Source: an uncultured Clostridia bacterium (lineage in GTDB: Bacteria > Bacillota > Clostridia > Oscillospirales > Ruminococcaceae). Taken from it: a stretch of DNA of 64,000 bases. The position numbers and the translations under genes were made by a program. Under the pieces are notes generated by a model. The model did not search any database. It was not told the origin of the DNA and saw only the letters and a list, made by a program, of their open reading frames with translations. Where the stretch lies: contig CANPZC010000009.1 of assembly GCA_947589355.1 (NCBI GenBank), forward strand, positions 1-64,000. The letters are read 5' to 3'. Below, piece by piece: positions 25,303 through 34,700 of this stretch (positions within the stretch are counted from its first letter, which is position 1; every line of letters begins with the position of its first letter).

Positions 25303-25854
25303 ATGGATGCGAAAGAAATGGGCAGAAGACTGAAAGCGGCGCGTCTTGCCAAGAAGATGACACAGAGCGAAGTTGTCGGCGATTTTATAACGCGCAATAT
25401 GCTCAGTCAGATAGAAAGCGGCGTTGCCACACCGTCTATAAAAACGCTTGAATATCTTGCAGACGTACTGGATATTTCTATGGCATCGCTTTTGCCGCAG
25501 TCGGGCGCTTATTCGACTGAGGCTGACAGGATAGTAAAAGCTAAGAAAGCTATTGAGGACGGCGACCACAGCGCTGCGATAGAACTTCTTGAGTACGACT
25601 GTGAAGTTTTCGGCGACGAGGCAAACGCTTTGCGCTCTATAGCATATCTTGCCGCCGCCAACGCAGCCGCCGAGGCAGGCGAGCTTCAGCGTGCGGTAGA
25701 CTGTGCAAAGCAGGCGCACGAATATGCAGGCTTAGGCATATACGAAAACAGCGACCGTGCGGAGGAGAGCATGAAGCTTATGAACCGCTCGGCTAAAATG
25801 CTCAGCGATTACTACGCGGCGCTCATTACCGAGACCGACGGCAGCAAAAACTGA
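25303..25854 (+). CDS. XRE-family HTH protein with helical-repeat C-terminus
   Basis: A 183-residue protein. An N-terminal Cro/CI-type helix-turn-helix (about 5-60; MGRRLKAARLAKKMTQSEV..MLSQIESG..PSIKTLEYLAD) is followed by about 110 residues of alanine-rich helices that look like TPR pairs. This plan resembles Rgg/PlcR-like peptide-sensing regulators in outline, but it is shorter and no peptide gene is visible nearby. GGGAGG sets the ATG. It is a single-gene unit with its own promoter and terminator. Its targets are unknown. Confidence 0.8.
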   Translation: MDAKEMGRRLKAARLAKKMTQSEVVGDFITRNMLSQIESGVATPSIKTLEYLADVLDISMASLLPQSGAYSTEADRIVKAKKAIEDGDHSAAIELLEYDCEVFGDEANALRSIAYLAAANAAAEAGELQRAVDCAKQAHEYAGLGIYENSDRAEESMKLMNRSAKMLSDYYAALITETDGSKN

Positions 25855-25867
25855 ATAAAACACAATA

Positions 25868-25910
25868 AAACCGCTCCCATCAGCATTATAGCTTTTGGGA
25901 GCATTTTTTT
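25868..25910 (+). terminator. Terminator after the HTH gene
   Basis: GCTCCCA..(T)GGGAGC followed by seven T. The T-run abuts the convergent stop codon at 25909. Confidence 0.8.
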
Positions 25911-28900
25911 ATTGATACAGCACAGCGCCTTCGGGCATGAAGCCTTCGGGAAGGTAAACGCCTACATAGTCGGGGCATTTATCATATACGGGCGCGATAT
26001 AGCAGCCGCTGTCGCCGTTGTCATAATTATCAAAGAACAGGTCTTCCGAAGCTTTGAGCTTATAATATACAAGCTCCTCTCCCCTGCTGTTGCGCGGCGC
26101 GTTGATATACGCATCGCTGATGATATTGCCGCTGTCTATATATATCTGACCGCGTTCGGTAAATATTGCACGGGGCGATACCGATGCGACGTGTATATGC
26201 AGCACCGAACCGCTCTTTATATAAACGGAAGTTTCGCCCGATATATCGCCTATGCCGACAGACTCGTTACCCTCTGCGAAAATGTCTATAACGCTGTCAT
26301 AGCAGTATATCTCAAACTCTCCGTCGCGCGCGCCTACGCCCACTATAGACTTGGCCTTTTCGTTTATATCGAAATGACAGCCGTCGGTTATGTTCACGCT
26401 GCCGCTGCCGCTTCTGAGTATGCCGAAAGCGGTAGCCATATCTCCGCCCAGAGTTACCGATATTTCTGACGATGAAAGTTCGGCATCTACAGCGCCCTTG
26501 ATATTTCCTATTCCCAGAAGTTTATCGCCGTTGCCTGTTATACTTATTTTTGAGTTGCTTATATTCATCATAAGGCTGCCGTTTTCAGCGCCGATGCCTA
26601 TAGTCTCCTTGCCTCTCTGCTCTATCTCTATATCCGCATCATGAATGGATATTTCTGAATGAATAGAGCTGTACTTGCCGCCGAAGCCTATAACGTTATC
26701 GCCTATTATTACCATACTGCATTTGCCGGTAAGACCGAAGTTTATCTTGCCAAAGCCGCTCTCAGCCTCGCTGCCGAAAGCCACTGGGTCTGTGGTATGT
26801 ATATCCATATCGCAGCTGCCATCGCCGCTTACGCTCAGTTCCGCGCTGGTAGGCACGTTAAAGCCGCCGAAGAATTTATTCTTACCGCGCATTTCAACAA
26901 TTACCTTTGAATTTTCACCGCAGCGCAGCACATACGGGCGGCTGAAAAGCGTACAGTCGTTCATTACGATCTGCGCTGTCATATCGTCCTGCACGGTAAC
27001 AAGCATATCTACCTGCCGCGATGCAGCGCCGTTTAGTGTTACGGGCGAATGTTTTATCAGCAGTTCCGAATAGCCGTTCAGCGCAAGCTCTACGATATCT
27101 AACTCGCCGGGCTGCGTTGTTTCATATGTATTGTTTTCACTTCTGCCCGAGCGTTTCAGGTTTGCAGATATCATCTGTTCCGCAATGTCGTCCGATATTT
27201 TGTTTATAAACACAGGCTGTGGTCTTGAGGTATAGTAGCCTTGTATGTAGTCAACATCTATAGAAATTGCATATTCAAGCTCCGCTCTTGTTTCAACGCC
27301 CTCGGCTATTACCCTTATATTATGTCTTTTGGCAAAATTAACAAGACCCTCAACGAGCGTTCGTTTCTGCTCGTCGGCGTTTATGTTGGTTATAAGAGAA
27401 CGGTCAAGCTTTATAAACGCAGGCTGTATTTTAAGCAGATTAGACTCATTTGAATATCCCGTACCGAAGTCGTCAAGCGCTATACTGCTGCCGAGTTTTT
27501 CGCATCTTCTCTTAAACTCCTCAAACAGCTTGTCGTCAAAGTTGGCATCTTCTGTAACTTCTATAACGGTATTTCCAAACAGCTTGTTATACTCTTTATA
27601 GAGATCTTCAAACTCATCTTGCGGCAAAAGCATATTCGGTATGGTATTTATAAAGACCTTTTTGCCTGTGAGCTTGCTCTCGTTCTCCGATATAGCGCGC
27701 ATAACATTGAACAGCGTCATTCTCTCAACGCTTACAAGGCAGTTATCCTTAGCTGCAACGCTTAAAATATCCAGCGGTGTAAGTTTCATATCGCTTACAG
27801 GGCGCATAAGAGCCTCATAGGCGAATATTTTGCCCGTGCGCGCGCTTACTATAGGCTGGAAATAATAATTGACGCTGTTGTTTTCGATAACGTCATGCAC
27901 AGCCTTTGCTTTTCTGAATTCTTCCTGCAGATCCGAATATCTTTGCGGTGAGAACATTACAGGCTCGCGCGAATTTGAACCAAGCGCCTGATACAGAGCA
28001 AAGTCAGTTCTTGCAACAAGGTCGTCAAGATTATCAGCTCCCTCGGGGAAGCTGCACCAGCCGCACACTACAGAAAGCCTGTTTGCCGCTTTATACTCGG
28101 CAATGGTGTCGTTTGCCTCTTTTACAAGGCTGTCCAGCCTTTCCTTTATATCGGGGAACTGCCCCGCAAAAAACACAAGAAAGCTGTTGTGAGAATTTTT
28201 GCCGGTAATGATACGCTTGCTTTCAATATCCTTGAATTTATTTCCTATGGTATTTATAATGCTGTTGGTATCCTCATTTCCAGCAGCTCTTTCAAAGCCG
28301 TTTATGGAAACTATGGCATAGTAGCCCTCTTTACAGCCGTTGTCAATAAATCTCTGAATATGTTTAAGCACTGCCTCGCGGCTCAAAAGTCTGCTGGCAG
28401 AGTCATAATAGTCGCTTTGTATAAGGTATATCTTTTGCAGATACAGATCGGTAACATCTATTATAAGCGTTGCGGTTTTTCTTGAATACGGCACGCGCTT
28501 TACCCTTACCCATATATCGCCGCCGTCTTCGGGCTTGAACCTGTAAAAAAGCTCTCCGGTCTGCTCGTCGCTGTCGTCGGTAAGTTTACTGAAAAACTCG
28601 CTGAACTGCGCACCGGTTATCTCGGCGCTTTGCGGCAATATAGGCGAAAGCTTTTCGGTGAGCGTATGTGCGCCGTAAACAATATAGCCGTGTCTTTTTG
28701 GTCTGAAAAGAATAAAGCTTTGCTGGGCGGCTGCCATCATGTTTTCCAGTCTGAGATAAAGCCTTGAATACAGCACCACGAAAACCGCTACCATAGCTGT
28801 GATTATACCTGCAAAAGCAAGGCAGGCGAGCAGCACGCCGTTTTCAAACTCTCTGTTCACTGCGAAAACGAGCGCGGCAAAGCAAAGGCATGAAAGTATT

Positions 28901-28944
28901 ATAGCCTCGCAAAACAGTCTTTTATGGTATTTGAACTTAAACAA
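25909..28944 (-). CDS. EAL phosphodiesterase with degenerate GGDEF and C-terminal beta-solenoid
   Basis: A 1011-residue protein. Two N-terminal spans (about 10-30, 35-58), a PAS-like region (about 65-165), a GGDEF-like domain whose signature is lost (TGKNSHN), an EAL domain (about 360-590), and a beta-solenoid (about 615-985). The EAL domain keeps YEALMRP, NTIPN, EVTED, LDDFGTGYS, IKLDRS and EGVET, so it should hydrolyse c-di-GMP. The solenoid has six repeats of about 28-30 residues, each with an IGIGxxxG-like turn. Start: TTG at 28944, 8 bases after GAAAGGGG; upstream ATG codons have no site. With both spans near the N-terminus the solenoid should be cytoplasmic. Monocistronic. Confidence 0.85.
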   Translation of the reverse strand: MFKFKYHKRLFCEAIILSCLCFAALVFAVNREFENGVLLACLAFAGIITAMVAVFVVLYSRLYLRLENMMAAAQQSFILFRPKRHGYIVYGAHTLTEKLSPILPQSAEITGAQFSEFFSKLTDDSDEQTGELFYRFKPEDGGDIWVRVKRVPYSRKTATLIIDVTDLYLQKIYLIQSDYYDSASRLLSREAVLKHIQRFIDNGCKEGYYAIVSINGFERAAGNEDTNSIINTIGNKFKDIESKRIITGKNSHNSFLVFFAGQFPDIKERLDSLVKEANDTIAEYKAANRLSVVCGWCSFPEGADNLDDLVARTDFALYQALGSNSREPVMFSPQRYSDLQEEFRKAKAVHDVIENNSVNYYFQPIVSARTGKIFAYEALMRPVSDMKLTPLDILSVAAKDNCLVSVERMTLFNVMRAISENESKLTGKKVFINTIPNMLLPQDEFEDLYKEYNKLFGNTVIEVTEDANFDDKLFEEFKRRCEKLGSSIALDDFGTGYSNESNLLKIQPAFIKLDRSLITNINADEQKRTLVEGLVNFAKRHNIRVIAEGVETRAELEYAISIDVDYIQGYYTSRPQPVFINKISDDIAEQMISANLKRSGRSENNTYETTQPGELDIVELALNGYSELLIKHSPVTLNGAASRQVDMLVTVQDDMTAQIVMNDCTLFSRPYVLRCGENSKVIVEMRGKNKFFGGFNVPTSAELSVSGDGSCDMDIHTTDPVAFGSEAESGFGKINFGLTGKCSMVIIGDNVIGFGGKYSSIHSEISIHDADIEIEQRGKETIGIGAENGSLMMNISNSKISITGNGDKLLGIGNIKGAVDAELSSSEISVTLGGDMATAFGILRSGSGSVNITDGCHFDINEKAKSIVGVGARDGEFEIYCYDSVIDIFAEGNESVGIGDISGETSVYIKSGSVLHIHVASVSPRAIFTERGQIYIDSGNIISDAYINAPRNSRGEELVYYKLKASEDLFFDNYDNGDSGCYIAPVYDKCPDYVGVYLPEGFMPEGAVLYQ

Positions 28945-28993
28945 GCCGCTCACCCCTTTCGCATATAAATTATAACTATTAACATACATTATT

Positions 28994-29022
28994 ATAATAA
29001 CACAATTTATCTCCGATGTCAA
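28994..29022 (-). promoter_or_regulatory. Promoter of the EAL gene
   Basis: Minus strand: TTGACA (29017-29022), 17-base spacer, TATTAT (28994-28999). Confidence 0.65.
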
Positions 29023-29046
29023 CAGCTATTTTTGTGCAACTTTAAA

Positions 29047-29083
29047 ACAAAATGTCCTCTGCCGTTTTATGGCAAAGGACATA
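29047..29083 (-). terminator. Terminator after the LCP gene
   Basis: ATGTCCT..GCC / GGC..AGGACAT stem just past the stop; on the minus strand followed by TTTTGTTTT. Confidence 0.75.
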
Positions 29084-29094
29084 GTTTTTATTTG

Positions 29095-30819
29095 TTATGC
29101 CGCAGGGGCTTCCTGCTGCCCCGTATTATCCACAGGCGGCGGTGTTTGCGGCGGAGGAGTAGGATTTGGCGGCTGATCTGTAACTACAGGCTCGGGAGTC
29201 GTAGTCACCGCAGGAGGCTGCTCCTCTATAGTTGTTTCTTCGGGCGTTACCACCGTTTCGGAAGTAGTTGTTTCGGTCTCTGTCGGCGGTACATATTCGG
29301 GAGTCGTCTCCGAAGTAGTGGTCTCATACACCTGCGGTGGCGCGGCTGTGGTATCATACACCGGCGGATCGGTATACACGGGCGGTTCTTCAAACACATA
29401 CTGGCTGGTCTGTTCGGGGTTTACGAACGTTTTGCCGTATATAGCCATTTGCAGTATCTCTGTATTCGCCGCAAAGTCGGGGCACAGGCAGTCCATTTCT
29501 CTTATGGTCTGCGTTGTGAAATAGCCCGAAGCAGGTATCTGTATCTGCTGTATCTCATAGTTTCTGTAATAGTCTACGGCATTGTAAAGCAGAGAAAGCA
29601 CATCTTCCTGAGAAAGATCCCAGCGCACATTGTCGCCCTCGGTAACTTTATCCAAGATATCTTTCATCTGACCTAAGTCCATGCCTCTTGACTTTTCTAT
29701 CATCTTCTGGATAACTTCTCTCTGGCGCGCTGTTCTTCCGTAGTCGTCGCCGACGTTATATCTTATTCTGGCATAGCCAAGCGCCTGATTGCCGTTGAGG
29801 TTATAATGTCCTGCAACTGAGAGCAGATCCTGTGTTGACGGGTTGCCGAGGTACATATTCTGCTCCATCATCGGGTTTCTCATCTCGTCGACCATTACCT
29901 GCGTAAGGTCTGCTTCAATACCGCCCAAGATGTCAACTATCTGTATAAACGTATAGAAATTAACTATAACATAGTTGTCTATCTTAACGCCGAAGTTTTT
30001 CTCAAGGGTATCTTTAAGCAGCGATGCGCCGCCTGCGGCATAGGCAGAATTGAGCTTATTTGAGCCGACGTCGGGTATATATATATAAATATCTCTCATG
30101 AAAGAAGTCAGTATTATCTTCTTTGTTTCACGGTTTACCGAAACCAGCAGCATAACATCGGTGTTGCCGCGGCTCTCCCCTGCCGTATCACGCAGATCCT
30201 CGCCGACGAGCAGCACATTATACACTTCTTTTGAAGCCATTATATCGGCATAGTCTTTAAGCTGGTCTTTAAGGTAATCTTCATATTCAACAACATTGCT
30301 TACGGTATCGCTTTCGCCTATGCTGTTTACGCTGACCTCTACCCTGCTGGCATTTTCTCTTTCTATACGCTTATAATAATGATTGAAAAAGAGTATAAAC
30401 ACCAAAAGCGCTATAAGAGCAACTACAACTATCACCATTCCGGCAATTATGAATTTAAGCTTGTTGCGCACAAAAAATTCTTTTGCTTTCTGCCAAAAGC
30501 TCTTTTCTTCCTCGGGCTCTTCTTCGGGAGCTTTCGCCCGCTGCGATTTTCCGCTTTTTTTATGCATGGCGTTTGCTACCATATCTTCTATAGACATATC
30601 CTGCTCGCTTGTCTGCTCTTTGCGCGGAGCGGGTCTTATGCCGTTTTGCTTATTATACTTTGCCTGCGCTATGCTCTCCTGCAAGGTCATTTCTTTTACG
30701 GGAGCAGGCTGCGGCTCTTTCTTCGGCGCGTCCTTTTTCTTTTCTATCGCGGAAGCAATAAGGTCGTTCAGCGATTCTTCATCGCTGTGCATCTCGCCGT
30801 TGTTCCTTTCGTCCGACAT
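29095..30819 (-). CDS. LytR-CpsA-Psr family glycopolymer transferase
   Basis: A 574-residue protein. A charged cytoplasmic N-terminus of about 120 residues is followed by one span (about 122-146), an extracellular LCP domain (about 190-430) and a Thr/Pro/Glu-rich tail of about 95 residues. The LCP domain shows VLLVGEDLRD, GNTDVMLLVSVN, LTSFMRDIYIYIPD with the conserved Arg, and NSAYAAGG. LCP enzymes attach teichoic acid or capsule chains to peptidoglycan. The ATG at 30819 is chosen for the GGAG about 8 bases upstream; earlier in-frame ATGs have no site. The tail looks like a wall-spanning spacer. Confidence 0.88.
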   Translation of the reverse strand: MSDERNNGEMHSDEESLNDLIASAIEKKKDAPKKEPQPAPVKEMTLQESIAQAKYNKQNGIRPAPRKEQTSEQDMSIEDMVANAMHKKSGKSQRAKAPEEEPEEEKSFWQKAKEFFVRNKLKFIIAGMVIVVVALIALLVFILFFNHYYKRIERENASRVEVSVNSIGESDTVSNVVEYEDYLKDQLKDYADIMASKEVYNVLLVGEDLRDTAGESRGNTDVMLLVSVNRETKKIILTSFMRDIYIYIPDVGSNKLNSAYAAGGASLLKDTLEKNFGVKIDNYVIVNFYTFIQIVDILGGIEADLTQVMVDEMRNPMMEQNMYLGNPSTQDLLSVAGHYNLNGNQALGYARIRYNVGDDYGRTARQREVIQKMIEKSRGMDLGQMKDILDKVTEGDNVRWDLSQEDVLSLLYNAVDYYRNYEIQQIQIPASGYFTTQTIREMDCLCPDFAANTEILQMAIYGKTFVNPEQTSQYVFEEPPVYTDPPVYDTTAAPPQVYETTTSETTPEYVPPTETETTTSETVVTPEETTIEEQPPAVTTTPEPVVTDQPPNPTPPPQTPPPVDNTGQQEAPAA

Positions 30820-30922
30820 ATTATTCTCCATTCCGAATACAGCTTGCTGCATCCATGATCGTTTCGTTTTGTCATTTTCTTTTGCCGGTATCTCCATACC
30901 GTCATTTAACACGTACATGGTT

Positions 30923-30951
30923 ATTATAACACATATTTTGATATAATGCAA
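30923..30951 (-). promoter_or_regulatory. Promoter of the LCP gene
   Basis: Minus strand: TTGCAT (30946-30951), 17-base spacer, TATAAT (30923-30928), with a TGTGT extended -10. The start of transcription falls near 30916, upstream of the chosen ATG. Confidence 0.65.
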
Positions 30952-30979
30952 CAGCCAGTGCTATTTTTCTGCATAATAA

Positions 30980-31012
30980 ACAAAAGCGGCAAGTTATATT
31001 ACCTGCCGCATA
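30980..31012 (-). terminator. Terminator after the foldase-like gene
   Basis: GCGGCAGGT..ACTTGCCGC on the minus strand, followed by TTTTGTTT, 10 bases past the stop. Confidence 0.7.
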
Positions 31013-31021
31013 TCGTTTTTG

Positions 31022-32089
31022 TCATTTATTTGCCTGATCTTCCTGATAGTCCATATACTTGTCATACACCTTTTCGGCTGAATATCTTGAAAAAGCATCG
31101 GTATTTTGCTCTATCTGGGCATCATTCACCCAACCGTCTATCATTTCTTCAAATTCATCTGTCTTCATTTCCTGAAGCAGGCTGTCTCTGTTTTTCTCGA
31201 TGTACTCGGGGTAGTCGTTAACATCGAGCTTTTCTATAACATACCAGTAATTATCGTCCTCGTAGGTCTTTATATCGCCGTTGTTCATGCCGGTATCTAT
31301 ATACTTTACTACCTTATTATCTGCATAGCTTCCGGTATTTTTGTTGACCATTATGTTGTTGTCGGTCTCTTCGTCGTCCTCTTCGGCAGCAGTGCCGTTT
31401 TCCTCGGCTGTCTTTTCATTATATTCCTTTATTACCTCGTCAAAAGACTTTTCCTCAGCCATTTTTGCATATTCATCTGCGGCAGCCTCAGCCTCCGCCT
31501 CTTTGCCCTCGGCTTTCACTATAGAGATGAGCTTGAACCTTACGTAGTTATCCTTTATAAATGTATTTATATCGCTGTCGGTAACGGCATTGGTACCGCC
31601 CTCTCCGTAATAGGCATAGAAGATCTTTTCATACATTTCAAGACCTGTCTGTATCTGCTCTATAGACGACTTAGCTATGCCTATGGATTCATAATAATCG
31701 GGATCCCAGTTTGCCTCAACGACATCTTTTATCTCCTGCTTTTCATCATCGGTAAACGAAAGACCCAGCTCGTCAAATTTTAGCATGGTACACATAAGCC
31801 TCTGGCAGGAGGAATACGCATCTTCATGTGCAAAATCGCCCACCGTCATAGTGCCGTCGCCATACTTTTCATTTACTATATCTTCCGACATCTTGCCGTT
31901 GCTCTGATAGTAAGCATAAGTCTGCTCGTTTATCTGCGACATTACATAGTAAATGAACACGCCTGCGTTTATGCTCTTGTCGCCAGACTTACAGATATAC
32001 GAGGTATCCGCGCACGATGTGAGCATAGATGCGGCAAGACAAAAACTGCACACTGCCGCCGCTGCTTTCTTAAAAGTCTTTCCTGACAT
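31022..32089 (-). CDS. SurA/PrsA-like foldase lipoprotein
   Basis: A 355-residue exported protein. A signal peptide ends at a lipobox-like LTSC (Cys about 26), so it should be anchored to the outer face of the membrane. The N-terminal helical part resembles SurA_N chaperone domains. The segment at about 195-310 is where a parvulin-type rotamase would lie but is interrupted by a very acidic insert (EEDDEETDN), and I see no clear active-site pattern. It may act as a chaperone only. Single-gene unit with a consensus promoter. Confidence 0.65.
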   Translation of the reverse strand: MSGKTFKKAAAAVCSFCLAASMLTSCADTSYICKSGDKSINAGVFIYYVMSQINEQTYAYYQSNGKMSEDIVNEKYGDGTMTVGDFAHEDAYSSCQRLMCTMLKFDELGLSFTDDEKQEIKDVVEANWDPDYYESIGIAKSSIEQIQTGLEMYEKIFYAYYGEGGTNAVTDSDINTFIKDNYVRFKLISIVKAEGKEAEAEAAADEYAKMAEEKSFDEVIKEYNEKTAEENGTAAEEDDEETDNNIMVNKNTGSYADNKVVKYIDTGMNNGDIKTYEDDNYWYVIEKLDVNDYPEYIEKNRDSLLQEMKTDEFEEMIDGWVNDAQIEQNTDAFSRYSAEKVYDKYMDYQEDQANK

Positions 32090-32156
32090 TTTATCACCTT
32101 TATTTCTTATTGCTGTATTATCACTGTTTTCAGCGCATACAAAACGCTTAAAGATT

Positions 32157-32185
32157 ATTATAATACATTTTTATCTGCTTGTCAA
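32157..32185 (-). promoter_or_regulatory. Promoter of the foldase-like gene
   Basis: Minus strand: TTGACA (32180-32185), 17-base spacer, TATAAT (32157-32162). Confidence 0.75.
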
Positions 32186-32210
32186 GAGCGGCGGCGCACA
32201 TACCGATAAG

Positions 32211-32645
32211 TTACAGAAAACTTCTTATATCCATTACCAGTCCTTCTTCAAGGTCGATAAGCTTTTTTGCTACCCTTTTTGAGCCCTCATCGGCTGCCTT
32301 ATACTGATTGAGGTACTTATGGAGAGATTTTACCCCCATATTGCACCCGTCTGTCATAAGGTCTGCAATAGTTTCGTCTGAATGATCCACAGCCATTTTC
32401 ATGTTTGTTTTCATCCACGACATACCTTTTGCCATGGCGTTGGGCTCTTTGCCCTCGTCGTCAAACTCGGTAAGCTTTGTCTGAACCTCGCTGTTAAGCT
32501 TAATATGCCGCTCCTTGCACTGCGCCAAAAGCTTGCGAAGCTCCTTGTTCGTCACTTTGTCAAGCACGTCGTCAATTGCCGATATGCCCATTTTCACCCC
32601 TGCATCGCACTCGCGCAGAAGTCTTATAGTATCCTGATGCACCAT
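32211..32645 (-). CDS. Ferritin-like four-helix protein (DUF2383-like)
   Basis: A 144-residue all-helical protein without signal or membrane segments. Four amphipathic helices with Glu, His and Asp positions (ECDAG.., CKERHIKLN, DHSDETIADL, LIDLEEG) match the DUF2383/PA2169 ferritin-like group, whose role is unknown. AAAGGAG sets the ATG. It is divergent from the DUF2079 gene and has its own start region. Metal binding is possible but not shown. Confidence 0.65.
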   Translation of the reverse strand: MVHQDTIRLLRECDAGVKMGISAIDDVLDKVTNKELRKLLAQCKERHIKLNSEVQTKLTEFDDEGKEPNAMAKGMSWMKTNMKMAVDHSDETIADLMTDGCNMGVKSLHKYLNQYKAADEGSKRVAKKLIDLEEGLVMDIRSFL

Positions 32646-32731
32646 AAAAATTCTCCTTTCAGGGCTCTGCCCTTTATTTGCAAGAATATTATGTCTTGCA
32701 GCGGCGTGATTATACTAAAATGCGGCAATGC

Positions 32732-32760
32732 TTGACTTGTATGCATAGATATGTTATAAT
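32732..32760 (+). promoter_or_regulatory. Promoter of the DUF2079 gene
   Basis: TTGACT 32732-32737, 17-base spacer, TATAAT 32755-32760. Confidence 0.75.
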
Positions 32761-32787
32761 TTAACACGTTGAAAGGAGTGAGAGCAT

Positions 32788-34629
32788 ATGGCGCAGCCTG
32801 AGGAAGAACTTATAGAAAATACAGAAAAGCACAGACTTCTGCGCGGCTTTTTGCGGCTTGAATTTTCATCTCGCAGTATGCAGGCGCTTTTTACGGCATG
32901 GCTCATCTGCGCGGCGGTATGCATACTTCGTATAGATCACCCTTTCAACGAGCTTGCATCTTATATGAAAGATCTGAGCTTTGTTATTATGCTTATCGGC
33001 GTTTTCGCTATATGGCAGCTGCTTGTGCTTATACCCGTTTTCAAAAATCGCGGTGTTATAAACTGCATAACGATATCATCTGCCATACTTCTGGCTGTAA
33101 CAGCCGCTTGTGAACATAACGAGATAGTGTTCCTTACGGGGCTGTGCGGCGCTGTGGCTCTTACTATAAAATTTGCAGACATACCTTTTTACGATATGCC
33201 GGGCATCATAAAAAGAGCAGGGTCAACGGTAAAATGGTCTGTTGCCGTGCTGCTCATGCTTGTGTTTGTTTTGTTTGTAGGCATAATATGCTGCATGAAA
33301 TACTTTGACCACTGGACAAGCTGCTTTGACTTTGGCATATTTTCGCAGATGTTCCACTACATGAAAGAAACGGGTCTGCCGCTGACTACCTGCGAGCGCG
33401 ACGGGCTGCTTACTCATTTTGCGGTACACGTATCTCCCATATACTATCTGCTTTTGCCGATATACTGCATATTCCCCTCGCCTGCCACGCTGCTTATTTT
33501 GCAGCCGATCGTTGTAGTTTCGGGCGTTATACCGCTGTTGCTCATATGCAAAAAGCATAGTCTTTCTCAGCTTGAGAGCCTGCTTTTCGCGGTGTGCTAC
33601 ATAGTTTTTCCGTCTTTTGCGGGCGGCTGTTTTTACTATCTGCATGAAAACTGTTTTCTTGCGCCGCTTATTATGTGGCTTATATACTTTCTTGAAACAG
33701 ACCGAGCGGTTCTTTCCTGCGTTTTTGCGCTGCTTTTGCTTTTAGTAAAAGAAGATGCCGCCGTTTATGCCTGCGTTATAGCCTTGTACTTTGTATTTGC
33801 AGACAAAGCAGGCAAAAAACTCCGCCTTACGAGCGCAGGCATATTTGCAGTTTCTTTGGCATACTTCGTTGTGATAACAGGCATACTTGCGGCATACGGT
33901 GACGGCGTTATGAGCTGGCGTTACAAAAACTATTCATATGGCGGCTCTGACAGCCTTACATCGGTAATATTAGCTGCCGTATCAGACCCCGTATATGTTA
34001 TACAGCAGTGCTTCACCGCAGAAAAGCTGACTTTCATGCTGCAAATGCTGCTGCCGCTGGCGTTTCTGCCGTTTGTGCTGCGTTCGCCAAAAGAGCTTAT
34101 AATGCTTATACCGTTCGTACTTATAAACCTTATGACGAACTACGGCTATCAATATAACATAAACTACCAGTACACGTTCGGCAGCGGCGCGGCTTTGATA
34201 TATCTTGCGGTGGTGAATTACTCGCATTTTGATCGGGGGGGTATTCCCAAAAAGAAGCGATACAAAGTGCTGCTGACTGCGGCGGCGTGCTGCACCGTGC
34301 TGTTTATAGGTCTGCAAGGCGGCAGGCTTGATACTGTTCAGAGCTATATTAAAAATGAAGAAACACGCGGCAAGATAGACTATGCGCTCTCTCTGATACC
34401 CGAAGATGCGTCAGTGGCTTCGTCAACATTTCTGCTGCCTAATCTTTCGCAGAGAGATGAGCTTTATCAGCTGGAGACCACAAAGCACGAAGCCGAATAT
34501 TATGTGCTTGACCTGAGGTACAACAGCGAACAGTTCTCGCCCGACGATTACAAAAACGACGGTTACGAGGAGATATATTATGACGACACCTGCGTTGCCG
34601 TTTACAGAAATAAAAATTACAGTGGATAA
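32788..34629 (+). CDS. DUF2079 polytopic membrane protein
   Basis: A 613-residue protein with about 12 predicted spans up to residue 525 and a soluble C-terminal piece. The segment FDHWTSCFDFGIFSQMFHYM and the following GLLTHFAVHVSPIYYLLLPIY are the DUF2079 signature. This family resembles GT-C glycosyltransferases in topology and the Asp near the first large loop, so a lipid-linked sugar transfer is plausible but unproven. AAAGGAGTGAG sets the ATG. It stands alone with its own promoter and terminator. Confidence 0.8.
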   Translation: MAQPEEELIENTEKHRLLRGFLRLEFSSRSMQALFTAWLICAAVCILRIDHPFNELASYMKDLSFVIMLIGVFAIWQLLVLIPVFKNRGVINCITISSAILLAVTAACEHNEIVFLTGLCGAVALTIKFADIPFYDMPGIIKRAGSTVKWSVAVLLMLVFVLFVGIICCMKYFDHWTSCFDFGIFSQMFHYMKETGLPLTTCERDGLLTHFAVHVSPIYYLLLPIYCIFPSPATLLILQPIVVVSGVIPLLLICKKHSLSQLESLLFAVCYIVFPSFAGGCFYYLHENCFLAPLIMWLIYFLETDRAVLSCVFALLLLLVKEDAAVYACVIALYFVFADKAGKKLRLTSAGIFAVSLAYFVVITGILAAYGDGVMSWRYKNYSYGGSDSLTSVILAAVSDPVYVIQQCFTAEKLTFMLQMLLPLAFLPFVLRSPKELIMLIPFVLINLMTNYGYQYNINYQYTFGSGAALIYLAVVNYSHFDRGGIPKKKRYKVLLTAAACCTVLFIGLQGGRLDTVQSYIKNEETRGKIDYALSLIPEDASVASSTFLLPNLSQRDELYQLETTKHEAEYYVLDLRYNSEQFSPDDYKNDGYEEIYYDDTCVAVYRNKNYSG

Positions 34630-34635
34630 TCGAAT

Positions 34636-34677
34636 AATAAAAAATGCTCGGCTATAAAAAGTCAAGCATTTTTTAAT
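34636..34677 (+). terminator. Terminator after the DUF2079 gene
   Basis: AAAAAATGCT..AGCATTTTTT stem about 8 bases past the stop, ending in T-rich sequence. Confidence 0.65.
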
Positions 34678-34700
34678 ACTCCCTTTATGCAAAGTGTTCC

